A stretch of DNA of 64,000 nucleotides from Thalassospira lucentensis (GCF_001613805.1 NZ_LPVY01000025.1:110503-174502), one strand, 5' to 3'; shown: positions 19,401 to 29,017, numbered from the stretch's first letter. Notes: a model not told the origin generated them from the sequence alone. Numbers and translations: made by a program.

Positions 19401-22400
19401 CCCGCACCGGAAACCGGGCGGAGTTTGCGGCGATAACGCATCTGATTACGATAAACCGAAACCGGATCGCGGCCCGGTCCGGCTGCCAGTTCACCACCAA
19501 TAAGCGTGATGAAATCAGTAGGTGCGATATCGGCAAAGCTCAAGACAAGTCGGGGTTCTTCGGTGCTTGCGGCGATGGCAACACCGGCCGCGGCACTTTG
19601 ATCCGGATCGTTGGGGATGGTGTCGCTACCGATCTGATAGGCGCCACATCCGGTTACGACAAGCCGCATCCGTCCACGGATGCCACGCAGCACATTGCGC
19701 AGGCAGCGGGCGGTACGAAGGGCGATGTCTTCGCCTGGGTGCAAGGCCAGAATGACGTTTTGCACCGTTGCCAGCATATCCTTGCTGATGGCGTCGGGAT
19801 GAGTGCGCTGGCAGGTAGCCGGCATTGGCCAGAAATCACCATCGGCAATCATGAGAGTGTTTTCAGGTATCGGTTGCGTTTCAACGCTTTCCGGCAGCCA
19901 GTCGATTTCAAGCAGTTCCGGCATGGCGGATACGGTGGATGATGCCGTGCCGCTGCCATGCCGCGAGAAGCGGATGCCGCGTATGGTCAGAAGCAGCTTC
20001 TGACTTTGGGCATCAAAGAAGGAGAAGTCGGCCTGTCCCGGTTTATGGCGTTCGGTACAGACAAGGATATTGTCGGTAAAGGGCGCATGAAGTGTGATTT
20101 CGTCAACGCCGACGGGAATGGAACCATTATCCTCTGCCGTCAGGATCATGCTGCATGCAATATCGGCCATGGCGGGATGAATGACCCAGTCACGCAGGTC
20201 GGCATGATATTGCGGTTTCAGTTTCAGATGCATCATCGCCATGGTTTCGTCCGCGCTGTATTGCATGGACACCCGGCAATCCCAACGGTCGCTGATCGTG
20301 ATCGGCCCGATCTGAGCGGCGTAGGGGGCGATATTGGCCGTAAGGGTACATTTTGCGCGCGCATGGTCGAGCGACAGCAAATTATCGTGATGACTGCTTT
20401 CCGGTGCATCATTGGCCCAGCGCGCGGTGGCAAAGACCGACCATTTGCCGTTTTTCAGGCGGCCACCCAGTTCGACAAGACCATCATTTCCAAGCAAAAG
20501 CGTTGCCGTACCATCGGGCAGGGCATTGGGAAGAAGGGTTTTTTGCCATTTCAGGTCGGAAATCCGCACAGCCGGATCGCCCGTGCCATTGCGGATGGCG
20601 GTGGCGATCATGGCAGGAACAGCCATGCCGACCAGTGTTGGTTGTCCGTTCAGGTGATGTTCGTTCGTTGGCCAGAAGGATGGCGTGCCGACCGGAATGG
20701 CAAAGCAGCGACCTCTTTCGGTTTCGACCGGACCGGTCATGATGGCGATATCCGGTGCCCGGTTACGGTCAAAGACCGGCTTGCAGACGATTTTCGCAAA
20801 AGATGCATGGGGAAGGGAGACGCGGCGCGCACGAATGTCGTCGGGCCAGATCAGATTGGCTCCTTCGAGCCATTGGCGCGCATTGGCCGTGGCATCGGCG
20901 AGATTGCCCGAAACCGCAGAAACGGATGATGCACCCGTGGCGGGTTTGGGGGCCGCGCAATTTGCTATGTCACCGGCGATCAATCGCGCAAGGGCGTTCA
21001 GAAGGCTGTCGCGATCCGAAACCGCAACGGCGAAGCGATGCCTTAGCTGGTCGCGCCCGGTTGCCAGTGTGTGGCAGATGTCACGGACAGCGAGGCCGGG
21101 GTCATTGGCAATGTCGCGATGCAATTTGGTGGCATAGTCGAGTAATGCCGTCTCGTTGGCGGCAGACAGGGCAAGGATGAAGGCCCCGTTTTGCGCGGTT
21201 TCATCCTGTGCATTTGCCGCGTGTTTTGGGGCGGCTTCAAGGATCACATGGGCGTTGATGCCGCTTAGCCCGAAGGAACTGACACCGGCACGTCTTGGTG
21301 CGCCACGGTCCGCCAATGGTTCAAGGCGGTTGGTCGGGCGCACCGGGGCGTGGGTAAAATCAATCCGGCTGTTGGGCGTTTCAAAGAAGGGTTGTGGCGG
21401 GGCCTGATCAAAGCGCAATGCCATAATGGCGCGTGCAAGACCAAGCGCCCCTGCGGCACCATCAAGATGCCCATAATTGCCCTTGCCCGAGCCGATTAGC
21501 GCAAAGCCATGTTCATCCGTGCTTCCGGCGAAGGCACGGGTCAGGCCATCAATTTCAATCGGATCGCCAAGCGACGTGCCGGTGCCATGGGCTTCGATAT
21601 ACGATAGTGATCCCAGTTCGATGTCGGCCGTTCGGGCCGCCTGCCGGATGACATCGGCCTGCATGGCCGGGTTGGGGGCGGCCGCCCCGCTTGAGGCGCC
21701 GTCCTGATTGACGGCACTGCCGCGGATGATGGCATGGACGGGATCGCCATCGGCGATGGCGTTGCCAAGCGGTTTGAGGACAAAGACAACGCTGCCTTCG
21801 CCCATGCCGGTGCCATCCGCAGCATCGTCAAAGGCGCGGGTGCGTGCGGTGGAAGAATCAATCGTAAAGCCACCATCGGCATCGGGCGGGCAGGGGATCA
21901 GTTTTGCACCGCCGGCAAGGGCGATGGAGCATGTGCCGCTTCGCAAATTCTGGCAGGCCTGATGGACGGCGACCAAGGATGACGAGCAGGCGGTATCGAT
22001 GATATTTGCCGGACCGTGCCAGTCTTTTAGGAAGGACAGGCGTGTGACCATGTTCGAGGGCACGTTAAGGGCAAAGACCTGTTCGGCCCTGTCACGTGCG
22101 ACATGTTCCATGGCAACGCGCCATGCCGGGTTTGCCCCGCCACCGGCAAAAATGCCGACCTTTTTACCGCGCAGGGCCTGCCCGCCATAACCGGCATTTT
22201 CCATCGCCATCAGGGCGGTTTCGATAAACAGGCGTTGTTCCGGGTCAATCAGGGCGGCATCCGCGGGTGCCATGCGGAAACGGCCCGGATCAAAGTCAAA
22301 GATGCGGTCAAGATAGGCGGCTTCGCGGAAGTTTTTCGGAACAGGACGGCCGATGGCGGTCATCATGTCGCGGGTTTCATGATCGCGTTCGGGCGGAAGC

Positions 22401-25400
22401 GGACGCACGTGATCCGTGCCGCGGGCGACGTCCGACCAGAATGTTTCGATATCGTCCGACCCGGCAAGCTGAAGACCGATGCCGATCACCGCAATCGGTT
22501 CGTCGGTGGCAAGCTGGGCACCTTGTGCCGTTGCAAGATTATCGGTTGCGATATCAAGTCCGGCCAGAAGTTCGGCCTGACGTGCGATGGTGGCACTGGC
22601 GAACAGATCGGCGATGCTGACCTTTCCGGGCCAGCGGGTATTGATTTTTTCATGCAGGCGCAGGAGCAAAAGCGAATTGCCGCCGACATCAAAGAAACCG
22701 TCTTCTCGATCCGCCATCACACCGGGCAGGATTTCCTGCCACAGCCGTTGCAGAACGCGTTCCAGATTTGCCAGGTCATGGTTGTCGGTATCCGACTTTG
22801 CCGCGATAGCCGGTTTTGGTTTCCGGTTGGCGACTTTTGGCGACCCTGCCATCGGTGTCCCCGAAAGGGCCTTTCGGTCGACCTTGCCGCTGCTGGTGAG
22901 AGGCAGGTGATCAAGGGCAAAGAAACGTGCCGGGATCATATATTCGGGCAGGCGGGTGCGCAGATGATCGCGCAGGACACCAATGGTCAGTTCACCGTCA
23001 CCCAGTACAAAGGCATGCAATTCATCAAGGTCGCCAACCCGCACCGCCTTGACCAGGGCGCGTTCAACCAGATCGTGGCTTTCAATCGTGGTTTCGACTT
23101 CGCCGCATTCGATGCGGAAGCCGCGAATTTTGACCTGATGATCGATCCGGCCAAGATATTCGACCGCCCCGTCGGCAAGGAAGCGGCCCAGATCACCAGT
23201 GCGATACAGTTTATGGCCCGGATTGCGGGGATCATCGGGGAACTTTTCGGCACTCAGTTCCGGGCGGTTGCGATAGCCGCGTGCAATTTGCGGGCCGCCA
23301 AGCACGATTTCACCGGTGACGCCAATCGGCATGTCGCCCAGTTTGTCATCAAGGATGCGAATGGTGGTGTTGGCAATCGGTTTGCCGATGGGAACGATAT
23401 CGGGATTATCAAGCGGCGAGCAGGCATGCCAGGTGACATCCACCGTCGCCTCGGTCGGGCCGTAAAGGTTATGCAGTTCGGTCCCGAAGCGATCAAACAG
23501 CAGATCGTTGAAGCGTTTTACCAGTGCCGGGTCAAGTGCCTCGCCACTGGCGAAAACGCGTTTGAGGCTGCCAAGGTTTTCGATATCGACTAGCCCGTGT
23601 TCGACCGAGAACAGGAAACTTGCCAGCATCGAAGGCACGAAATGCATGGTGGTGACGCCATGATCGCGAATGGTCTGGGCAAGTTGTTGCGGATCGCGTT
23701 CAACACCCGGATCGGGCAGGACAACGCGCGCCCCGGTCCATGACCACCAGAACAGTTCCCAGACCGACACATCGAATGTGATCGGGGTTTTCTGCAAAAT
23801 GACGTCATCAGGGCCAATCGGGAAGGCGTCCTGCATCCAGAGGATACGGTTCAGAACACCGCGATGGGCGATTTCGACACCTTTCGGACGACCGGTCGAG
23901 CCGGATGTGAACAGCACATAGGCAAGGTCATCGGGTGCGTTGATCGCATCAGGGATATCGGCATCTTCGGTGCCATCGATGATCAGGACGTTGTCGACGT
24001 CAAACAGATGGGCGAGATCGCCGGTGGTGATGACACGCGGATATCCAAGATCATCAAGCATATCCTTGCGGCGCTGTTCGGGGTGATCCGGGTCAAGGGG
24101 GCTATATGCCGCACCACATAGAAGTATCCCGTGAATGGCGGCCAGCATATCGACCGACCGTCGCACGGCAACACCGATCACATCACCCTGACCAATTGAT
24201 GCCGCGCGCAGTTTCGCGGCAATCCCGGCCGCACGACGGGTGAATTGTTCGTAGCTTAGGGTTTCAGATGTTCCGATAACCGCAGGTGCGGTTGGCGTGG
24301 CGCGGACCTGATCAAGGAACGGTTCGGAAATGCTGCGTTCAATCGCAAGGTCAAGATCGGTGGCATTGAATTGATCGATCCGGGCGCGTTCGTTCGCCGG
24401 CAGGATCGGCAATTCGGCGATTTTGATTGTCGATGGTTTGGGCAGGGCGGCGCAGGCAAGGATTTCAAGGCGGTTGAAAATTGCCTGAATGGTGGATTTG
24501 TCAAACAGGTCGGTATCAAATTCGATCTGGCATAGAAGGGCGTCGTTTCGTTTGCTGAAATAGAACGCAAGATCGAATTTCGAGAACGGGAATTCGGTTT
24601 TCAGAAGCGAGAGTTCTGCATAGCCAAGCTTGCCGAGGTCGGGGATGCTGTCCTGCCAGGCGACCAGGACATCAAACAGCGGATTGCGGGCAGGGTCGCG
24701 TGGTGCATTGGCCGCGGCCACAACATCCTCGAACGGGGCGGCCTGATCGGACAGGGCATCAATGATGGTTTTGCCGGTTTGGGCCAGATGGTCGTCAAAT
24801 CCGGCATCGGGATCGACATTCTGACGCAGAACGACGGTGTTCACAAAGAAGCCAACCACGTCATCAAGGGCGGTCTGCTCTCGGCCCGCCACCAGCATGC
24901 CAAGCGGGATATCTGTCTGCCCGCATTGCCGGTACATCAGGATTTGCACCAAGGCGGTCAGAATGGAAAAGGCGGTTGTGCCGTGCCGGTCTGCTGCAGC
25001 ATTGATCAGACGCGCGGTTTCCTCGCCAAAGGCCGTTTCATGGAAATCACCGGCGAAACGACGGATTTTTGGCCGGCGCCGATCCGTTGGCAGGGCCAGC
25101 GGTTCGGGCAGGGGCAACAGCCGTTCTTTCCAGCGGGCCATCAAATCCTTGCCATCGGCTGAGCTTAAATAGCCATGCTGCCAGCTTGCAAAATCCTCGT
25201 AATGCCGGTCAAGCAATGGCAGCGACGGGGTGGCTGTTCCGGTTTCTGCGGCATAAAGGGCGGCAAGATCGCGCAGCAATGTCGGCATCGACCAGCCATC
25301 GCAAATCGCATGATGCAGGGAAACCAGCATCCAGTGACGGTTGGGGGCGAGCGTGATCAGATCGGCCCTTGCCAATGGTTTGTTTTCAAGGTCGAAGGGA

Positions 25401-28400
25401 CGGACGGTTTCGCGCGCGATGAACAGGCGGGCGGGGCCTTCGTCCATTTGGTGGCGCCCAAGCATCCATGAACCGGCAGGTGCCAGATACTGGCTGACGC
25501 CATCGGGGTGATGCGGATCGGATTTGAAACGCAGACGCAGCGCATGTTGCCGTTCTTCCAATTTGTGCAGTGCGACCTGCAGGGCATCGGCATCAATCGG
25601 CCCATTGATTTCAAACGCGGCTGGGACGGAATAAACCGCCATGTCGGGCTGCATGCGTTGGAGGACCCAAAGACGGGCCTGTCCGCTTGAAAGCGGGAAT
25701 TTCGGACCGTCTGCCTTGGGGATCAGGAATTGCCTGCCATCCTGTTTATGGTCGGCAAGCAGGGTTGCGATCCCGCCGACTGTGCGTGCGACAAAGATAT
25801 CCTGAAGTTTCGGGCGGATGCCGGTGGATTTTTCGAGCAACCCGGCAAGGCGCATGGCGACAAGGCTGTGTCCGCCCAATGCAAAGAAATCCGACGACGT
25901 GGTGATGTCGCGGTTGCCAAACAGGGATTTGAAATGGTTGGCGACGATCTGTTCGAGTTCGCTGCTGCTGTTGGCGTTGCCGGTTTGGGGGGCAAGTGGT
26001 GCCGTATCTTTCAGAGCACCAAGAAGCTGTTTGCGATCTACCTTGCCATTCACATTGACCGGCAGATGATCCAGCACGACAAACCGTTCGGGGATCATGT
26101 AATCGGGCAGATTGCGGCCAAGGATTTGCATCCAGGTACTGCTGCTATCCTGATCGGCGGCGATGGCGGCACCAAGGAAGGCATCGGCACCACTGCCGAC
26201 CGGCATCACGCAGGCATTGCGAATGCCGTCAATCTGGCTCAGTCGTTTTTCAATGGCGGCAGTTTCAATCCGGTGCCCGCGAATTTTGACCTGCCCGTCA
26301 CGACGGCCACCAAATTCAATCACGTCATCCGCCCGCCAGCGCGCGCGGTCGCCGGTTTTGTAAAGGCGGGTTTCGGGTAAATGATCGAACGTGACGAATG
26401 CCTTGGCGGTGCGTTCGGGCGCGCCGGAATATCCGAGAGCCAGCCCGTCGCCCGCAGCATAAAGTTCACCCCAGACCCCGGTCGGAACGGGTTGCCCGCC
26501 GGCATCAAGAATATAGGTACGCGTATTGCCAATCGGCCGACCAATCGGAATGTTTGCCGATTTCACATCCTGCGGCGTGATCGGGTGGATACAGGTAAAG
26601 GTGGTATTTTCCGTCGGGCCATAGCCGTTGATCAGGGCAAGGCCCGGGCAGGCGGTCATGACTTTTTGCAGGTGGGTGGGGCTTAGTGCCTCGCCCCCGG
26701 AAAGCAGTCTTTTGAGCGGGGCAAAGCAACCCGGGGCATCATCGGCGATACGGTTAAACAGGCTTGCGGTCAGCCACATGGTGGTAACACAGCCATCTTC
26801 AAGGGCATTGCGAAGGGCTGCCGGATCAAACAGGGTTTCGTTATCAATCAGAACCAGTTTGCCGCCATTCAGAAGCGGTGCCCAGATTTCAAGGGTTGCG
26901 GCATCAAAACCAAGCGATGCGGCCTGTGCCATGACATCGGTGTCATCAAACGCAAGCGCCCGATTGTTTACAACCAGACGGGCGACAGCCCGGTTGGGGA
27001 TCAGCACCCCCTTGGGCGCACCGGTCGAGCCCGATGTGAACATGACATAGGCCAGATCATCGCCCGCACGTTTGGCAAAGGATGCATTTGATGTTGCGTT
27101 GGCGTCGGGAAGATGTGCGATGCGAAAGCGACCAGAAATGCCCGACAGGCGATCAAATTCGGTGTTGTCGCACAAAAGAACGTTGGCCCCGCATTCTTCC
27201 ATCAGGGTCGCAATGGCATCGGCAGGCAGCGATTTATCAATCGGCAGATAGGCCGCACCGTGCCAGGCAATGCCAAGAAGGGTGATAATCGCATCAAGCG
27301 AACGATCTGCAGCAAGGGCTACAACTGAGCCGGGTGCAACATCAAGGGTATCAAGCCCTGTGGAAATGGCAGCGACCCGTTGCCCCAAAGCACTATAGGT
27401 GATTTTCTGATCGCGATCCTGCAGGGCGATCTTGCCCGCATTGGCCGGGTTTGTGATCTGCCGGGCGAACAATTCGCCAAGGCCGCAGTCACGCGGGTAA
27501 TCCGATGCGGTATCGTTGAGCGAGATGGATAGTTGATCGCGTTCGTCTTCTGGAAGAATATCCACAAGACCAAGCGGCATTTCCGGGTTTTGGGCAAGCG
27601 CACGCGCAAAGGTCAGGAAACGTTTTGCAAAACGTTCGATCCATGCTTCGCCATAGATGTTGCTTTGATACTCGACGGCCAAAGATGTTTCCGCGCCGTT
27701 TTTCGTCATGCCGACCATCAGGGGGAATTTGCCCGCCCCGAAGTCGAGATCTTCGATCACGAAGGGGCTGTCGCTGATTTCCATTACGTGGACGGCATCG
27801 AACGGCTGGCCGGTCGGGCCCTGTGCCGCCTTTGTCAGATCGTGAACCAGACGTGACAGGGGATAATCCTGCACATCGAGTATGGACAGGACCTCGTGCC
27901 CGACCTGTCTGGTCAGGGCATCAAGGTTATCTGCCATATCCGGTTTGATCGCGACGGGCAGGACATTCACAAAGCAGCCCATCGACTGCATGGTTTCCTT
28001 GTCCCTGCGACCGGCAAAGGGCAGCCCGATTATGGCTGTGCCGTTTTCCTTGTGCCGGGCGATCACGGCGATGGTGAGCGACGCCCAGAGTGTGGTCTGG
28101 GTCGTTTTGCGGGTATGGCTGGCAAGCTTTGCGAAAGCGTCGGCGTCAGCGCCTGTCAGTTCGATCAAAAGCCGTTTGCCACCACCGTTCCGATCCGCTG
28201 ACGCGTCATCAGGCAGTCCGACGGATAGCAGTTTATCGGTTCGTGCCGACCAGAAGTTCCGTGCGATTTCGCCGCGTTCCCGATCCAGATTGCGATGCGC
28301 ATTGCGCACAAGTTCTTCGATATCGGGGATGTTTCCGGGGGTGTCTCCGGCAAGAATGCCACGAAGCTCTTTTTGCAGCAACATGACCGACTGGCCATCA

Positions 28401-29017
28401 AAGCACAGATGATCAATTGCAATGATCAGTTGCGGGGCTTGTCCGTCGTCCTGTTCGATATAGCCAAACCGGGCCAGAGGACCGGTTGCGAGATCAAAAA
28501 GGCCATGACCGATTTCACGGGTGGTTTCGATTTTGCGCACCGTTACCGGCATGTGGGCATGCACACGCTGGATCAGTTGGCCGTCCTGTTCAACAAAGGT
28601 GGACCGGAGGGCATCATGGCGTTTGACAATAGCGTCAATCGCATCACGGACGGCGCTGAAACCGGTTCCTTCCGGGAGGGGGAAGCCGGTAACAATGTGG
28701 TAATTGGCGTTTATCGGCTGATCGCGCCTTGCAATCCATTGGCCTTCGATGGCGGGATGGGCCGGGAAGGATTTGAGGATCGGCCCGGCATTGGAACCCT
28801 TATTTTCCGGTTCGACTGGTGCACGCAGCAGGCCGATGATTTCAGCCTTCAGGTCACGGGTTTCGGATTTCAGGTCATCGTCAAACGCACCAGTCGGTGC
28901 ATCAAAACAAAGATCGCGCCCGTTGGCATGCAGGCTTAGCACAATGTCGCGCTGACGGAGTTTATCAAGCAGGTCGCGTGCGGTTTGTGTGCGGTGTAAC
29001 AACTGATCGGTATTCAT
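13448..29017 (-). CDS. Hybrid NRPS-PKS: dock-C-A-T, C-A(Ser)-T, KS-DH-KR-T-T, C-A-T, C
   Basis: A 5189-residue megasynthase. Approximate order: TubC-type N-terminal docking domain (1-65); C with D-H-L-C-F-D-G, first His of HHxxxDG replaced by Asp (about 200); A (510-1000, Val-like residues D,A,L,W,L,G,G,T,F); T (1046); C with HHAICDG (1237); A (from about 1560; FDVSVW at 1748-1753, residues D,V,W,H,F,S,L,V,D as in the EntF serine domain); T (2109); KS (2190-2610, Cys about 2344, HGTGT, KGNYGH); DH (His 2787 in HxxxG, Asp 2952); KR (about 3220-3400, GGTGG, Ser/Tyr/Asn); two near-identical T domains (about 3507 and 3592); C with HHTVCDG (3805); A (residues D,A,F,F,M,G,G,T,F, branched-chain-like); T (4683); final C with HHIVGDG (4880). 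The PKS module has no AT. It elongates the chain from the 2126-residue protein and hands it to the 1174-residue protein; starts and stops overlap by one base on both sides. Confidence 0.92.
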   Translation of the reverse strand: MNTDQLLHRTQTARDLLDKLRQRDIVLSLHANGRDLCFDAPTGAFDDDLKSETRDLKAEIIGLLRAPVEPENKGSNAGPILKSFPAHPAIEGQWIARRDQPINANYHIVTGFPLPEGTGFSAVRDAIDAIVKRHDALRSTFVEQDGQLIQRVHAHMPVTVRKIETTREIGHGLFDLATGPLARFGYIEQDDGQAPQLIIAIDHLCFDGQSVMLLQKELRGILAGDTPGNIPDIEELVRNAHRNLDRERGEIARNFWSARTDKLLSVGLPDDASADRNGGGKRLLIELTGADADAFAKLASHTRKTTQTTLWASLTIAVIARHKENGTAIIGLPFAGRRDKETMQSMGCFVNVLPVAIKPDMADNLDALTRQVGHEVLSILDVQDYPLSRLVHDLTKAAQGPTGQPFDAVHVMEISDSPFVIEDLDFGAGKFPLMVGMTKNGAETSLAVEYQSNIYGEAWIERFAKRFLTFARALAQNPEMPLGLVDILPEDERDQLSISLNDTASDYPRDCGLGELFARQITNPANAGKIALQDRDQKITYSALGQRVAAISTGLDTLDVAPGSVVALAADRSLDAIITLLGIAWHGAAYLPIDKSLPADAIATLMEECGANVLLCDNTEFDRLSGISGRFRIAHLPDANATSNASFAKRAGDDLAYVMFTSGSTGAPKGVLIPNRAVARLVVNNRALAFDDTDVMAQAASLGFDAATLEIWAPLLNGGKLVLIDNETLFDPAALRNALEDGCVTTMWLTASLFNRIADDAPGCFAPLKRLLSGGEALSPTHLQKVMTACPGLALINGYGPTENTTFTCIHPITPQDVKSANIPIGRPIGNTRTYILDAGGQPVPTGVWGELYAAGDGLALGYSGAPERTAKAFVTFDHLPETRLYKTGDRARWRADDVIEFGGRRDGQVKIRGHRIETAAIEKRLSQIDGIRNACVMPVGSGADAFLGAAIAADQDSSSTWMQILGRNLPDYMIPERFVVLDHLPVNVNGKVDRKQLLGALKDTAPLAPQTGNANSSSELEQIVANHFKSLFGNRDITTSSDFFALGGHSLVAMRLAGLLEKSTGIRPKLQDIFVARTVGGIATLLADHKQDGRQFLIPKADGPKFPLSSGQARLWVLQRMQPDMAVYSVPAAFEINGPIDADALQVALHKLEERQHALRLRFKSDPHHPDGVSQYLAPAGSWMLGRHQMDEGPARLFIARETVRPFDLENKPLARADLITLAPNRHWMLVSLHHAICDGWSMPTLLRDLAALYAAETGTATPSLPLLDRHYEDFASWQHGYLSSADGKDLMARWKERLLPLPEPLALPTDRRRPKIRRFAGDFHETAFGEETARLINAAADRHGTTAFSILTALVQILMYRQCGQTDIPLGMLVAGREQTALDDVVGFFVNTVVLRQNVDPDAGFDDHLAQTGKTIIDALSDQAAPFEDVVAAANAPRDPARNPLFDVLVAWQDSIPDLGKLGYAELSLLKTEFPFSKFDLAFYFSKRNDALLCQIEFDTDLFDKSTIQAIFNRLEILACAALPKPSTIKIAELPILPANERARIDQFNATDLDLAIERSISEPFLDQVRATPTAPAVIGTSETLSYEQFTRRAAGIAAKLRAASIGQGDVIGVAVRRSVDMLAAIHGILLCGAAYSPLDPDHPEQRRKDMLDDLGYPRVITTGDLAHLFDVDNVLIIDGTEDADIPDAINAPDDLAYVLFTSGSTGRPKGVEIAHRGVLNRILWMQDAFPIGPDDVILQKTPITFDVSVWELFWWSWTGARVVLPDPGVERDPQQLAQTIRDHGVTTMHFVPSMLASFLFSVEHGLVDIENLGSLKRVFASGEALDPALVKRFNDLLFDRFGTELHNLYGPTEATVDVTWHACSPLDNPDIVPIGKPIANTTIRILDDKLGDMPIGVTGEIVLGGPQIARGYRNRPELSAEKFPDDPRNPGHKLYRTGDLGRFLADGAVEYLGRIDHQVKIRGFRIECGEVETTIESHDLVERALVKAVRVGDLDELHAFVLGDGELTIGVLRDHLRTRLPEYMIPARFFALDHLPLTSSGKVDRKALSGTPMAGSPKVANRKPKPAIAAKSDTDNHDLANLERVLQRLWQEILPGVMADREDGFFDVGGNSLLLLRLHEKINTRWPGKVSIADLFASATIARQAELLAGLDIATDNLATAQGAQLATDEPIAVIGIGLQLAGSDDIETFWSDVARGTDHVRPLPPERDHETRDMMTAIGRPVPKNFREAAYLDRIFDFDPGRFRMAPADAALIDPEQRLFIETALMAMENAGYGGQALRGKKVGIFAGGGANPAWRVAMEHVARDRAEQVFALNVPSNMVTRLSFLKDWHGPANIIDTACSSSLVAVHQACQNLRSGTCSIALAGGAKLIPCPPDADGGFTIDSSTARTRAFDDAADGTGMGEGSVVFVLKPLGNAIADGDPVHAIIRGSAVNQDGASSGAAAPNPAMQADVIRQAARTADIELGSLSYIEAHGTGTSLGDPIEIDGLTRAFAGSTDEHGFALIGSGKGNYGHLDGAAGALGLARAIMALRFDQAPPQPFFETPNSRIDFTHAPVRPTNRLEPLADRGAPRRAGVSSFGLSGINAHVILEAAPKHAANAQDETAQNGAFILALSAANETALLDYATKLHRDIANDPGLAVRDICHTLATGRDQLRHRFAVAVSDRDSLLNALARLIAGDIANCAAPKPATGASSVSAVSGNLADATANARQWLEGANLIWPDDIRARRVSLPHASFAKIVCKPVFDRNRAPDIAIMTGPVETERGRCFAIPVGTPSFWPTNEHHLNGQPTLVGMAVPAMIATAIRNGTGDPAVRISDLKWQKTLLPNALPDGTATLLLGNDGLVELGGRLKNGKWSVFATARWANDAPESSHHDNLLSLDHARAKCTLTANIAPYAAQIGPITISDRWDCRVSMQYSADETMAMMHLKLKPQYHADLRDWVIHPAMADIACSMILTAEDNGSIPVGVDEITLHAPFTDNILVCTERHKPGQADFSFFDAQSQKLLLTIRGIRFSRHGSGTASSTVSAMPELLEIDWLPESVETQPIPENTLMIADGDFWPMPATCQRTHPDAISKDMLATVQNVILALHPGEDIALRTARCLRNVLRGIRGRMRLVVTGCGAYQIGSDTIPNDPDQSAAAGVAIAASTEEPRLVLSFADIAPTDFITLIGGELAAGPGRDPVSVYRNQMRYRRKLRPVSGAGNLAKANWPDHGVCVVTGGTGGFAMALAEEMAMGGKVALALLARRGETDLDAVAQSKLADLGAKGIKVSIHACDVADKNALSDTLATIRNTLGPIAAIAHAAGLADGGFLAVRDMDAFEGIMAAKINGARHLDALTVNDPVQAFVMFGSLTAIVGVPGQAAYSAANAFLDGFARYRRSQGRAALTIDWCALAEQGMAARHNVPLQDGASVTPQQAPIFWRDAISSTAAQLVVLDPALAGETTAQPVKPVSAPVSPSVETQPSVPASAPAFAPDIPHRIAAIWAETLGYDAVAPDDDFFALGGDSITGMQIVDRINAELKLSLAISDLFAAPTVSDLSAQFAPSIAQTPDLHEAAGATHTPTDRIAKIWAEILGYDAIDPDEDFYALGGDSITGMQIVDRMNAELACNIGLADLFETPTITALATKISPSVETATPSPVSLSLAPEPAQTKTEAEVEVEADPRRAPEMEFYPLAPEQVSVLHAEQSGNLGTAFNLPHAFMLDDNVDLDRLRDAITRLTERHEILRTRLIANGDDWVMKILPLNEALPDLTLIELDASVSLDDAGVELVMPFDLATEIPARWRLLCAADGQKALFFDIHHTVCDGFTIEMLLSELLAIYRRQALPPLPYQLRDYAYWSQQPESLKRLETARDYWLSLYQGPLPKLDLPSDRRRPAIHSFTGEIVAFDIDLAVLKSARKFASDQRVTMFSLMMATWFAVLGRIAATDDLVISVPVNQRDGAGFRNVPGMMVSLLPLRMQIANDETFASLLHKVQNHHIDALRHRAYFLDLLLDELSPPAEPERTLLSEVSLSYMNYAQGDYGPDDQAKSMRPIGLGRQQCKNDLAIFVRDLPERMVISFDYYADMFDRDRMIELGHIFTKTLQKLVATDTSASTAPIASLDLLPDDQKTNIKIWEQGSEPDTRLNADAHAGIFAKFARQASITPDAPAIRDTNGTWTFGELRANACAIAHCLQTAGIEPGDLVALHIERGRPAIAAILGITAIGAGYVPLDPAYPAARNQFILANSGAKLVLVDDAGHDALGALGALSESSHPSPQRINIAGIAQAPTDFKLPELTNPDSLPAYIMYTSGSTGTPKGVLIEQGAVRRLASGADYAKIVASDVVAQAGPLAFDASTFEIWATLLRGAEIAVIDRNDLLDPAKLGDALSQFGVTKMFMSVGLFNRQVDHDPQTLAGLDILMVGGDAISKQHVRTFINACPHITVLNGYGPTESTTFAVVGPITENDLSGDTDATIIGKPIAHTKTLILDQNGQRAPVGVWGELMIGGARLAREYWQRPDLTGERFIPNPDQPGQRLYRTGDLARWTRDGRIEFGGRHDNQIKLRGFRIELDEIEQQLQSAPGIKNAVALFDANAPDGGTIIGCIQATQDQDIDIPALMTWLGTHLPGYMIPTKWHIVDTIPITANGKVDRKALLETVRTQSNAMALDGGTDTPPANPAEELVCDIFTEVFATPIRNRHASFTQLGGHSLMAIRIVNRIADRTGKRISMADFFADPTVMGLARHIDNATINIHATGNGQIPAAPAMEYYPASHAQKRLYLLSKMDGNSGAYGMLYVFRCTGDLRADILQSALTRLVDRHETLRTGFAEHDGTITQKIHATTPPAVTFDDLADHADPARKALRLTRLEAATPIILDQPPLIRGRVIRVAANESLMILMTHHIVGDGWSSRILINELGALYDAVLHERNDALPPLPIKYKDFAHWQSGQDWADAADYWRQQLANAPDQVNLPTDRPVPEKQSFRGAHVHLALPDDVLSGLHQLASQNKTTLSSVGLSLFSAMLYRLTRQRDMVIGMGVAGRERIETEGLIGFFVNVLPIRMQLDDDTDLVDLIRATHVNIANALDRQDFPFDELVRAVAPKRKSNRQPLVNVVFEYQRFEAVSGLAQNGWAQSGLPLLAPDAAGILPSNMDAFVDNTTAKHDIILFLTEEAGQARFTLEYDTDLFDAETMQRWLAFLGKFAAAAAQHAQKDA

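Noticed and set aside
22103..23593. Long plus-strand frame (496 codons) inside the NRPS-PKS gene
   Set aside because: It lies wholly opposite A-T-KS coding sequence with clear motifs on the minus strand and has no recognisable domain.
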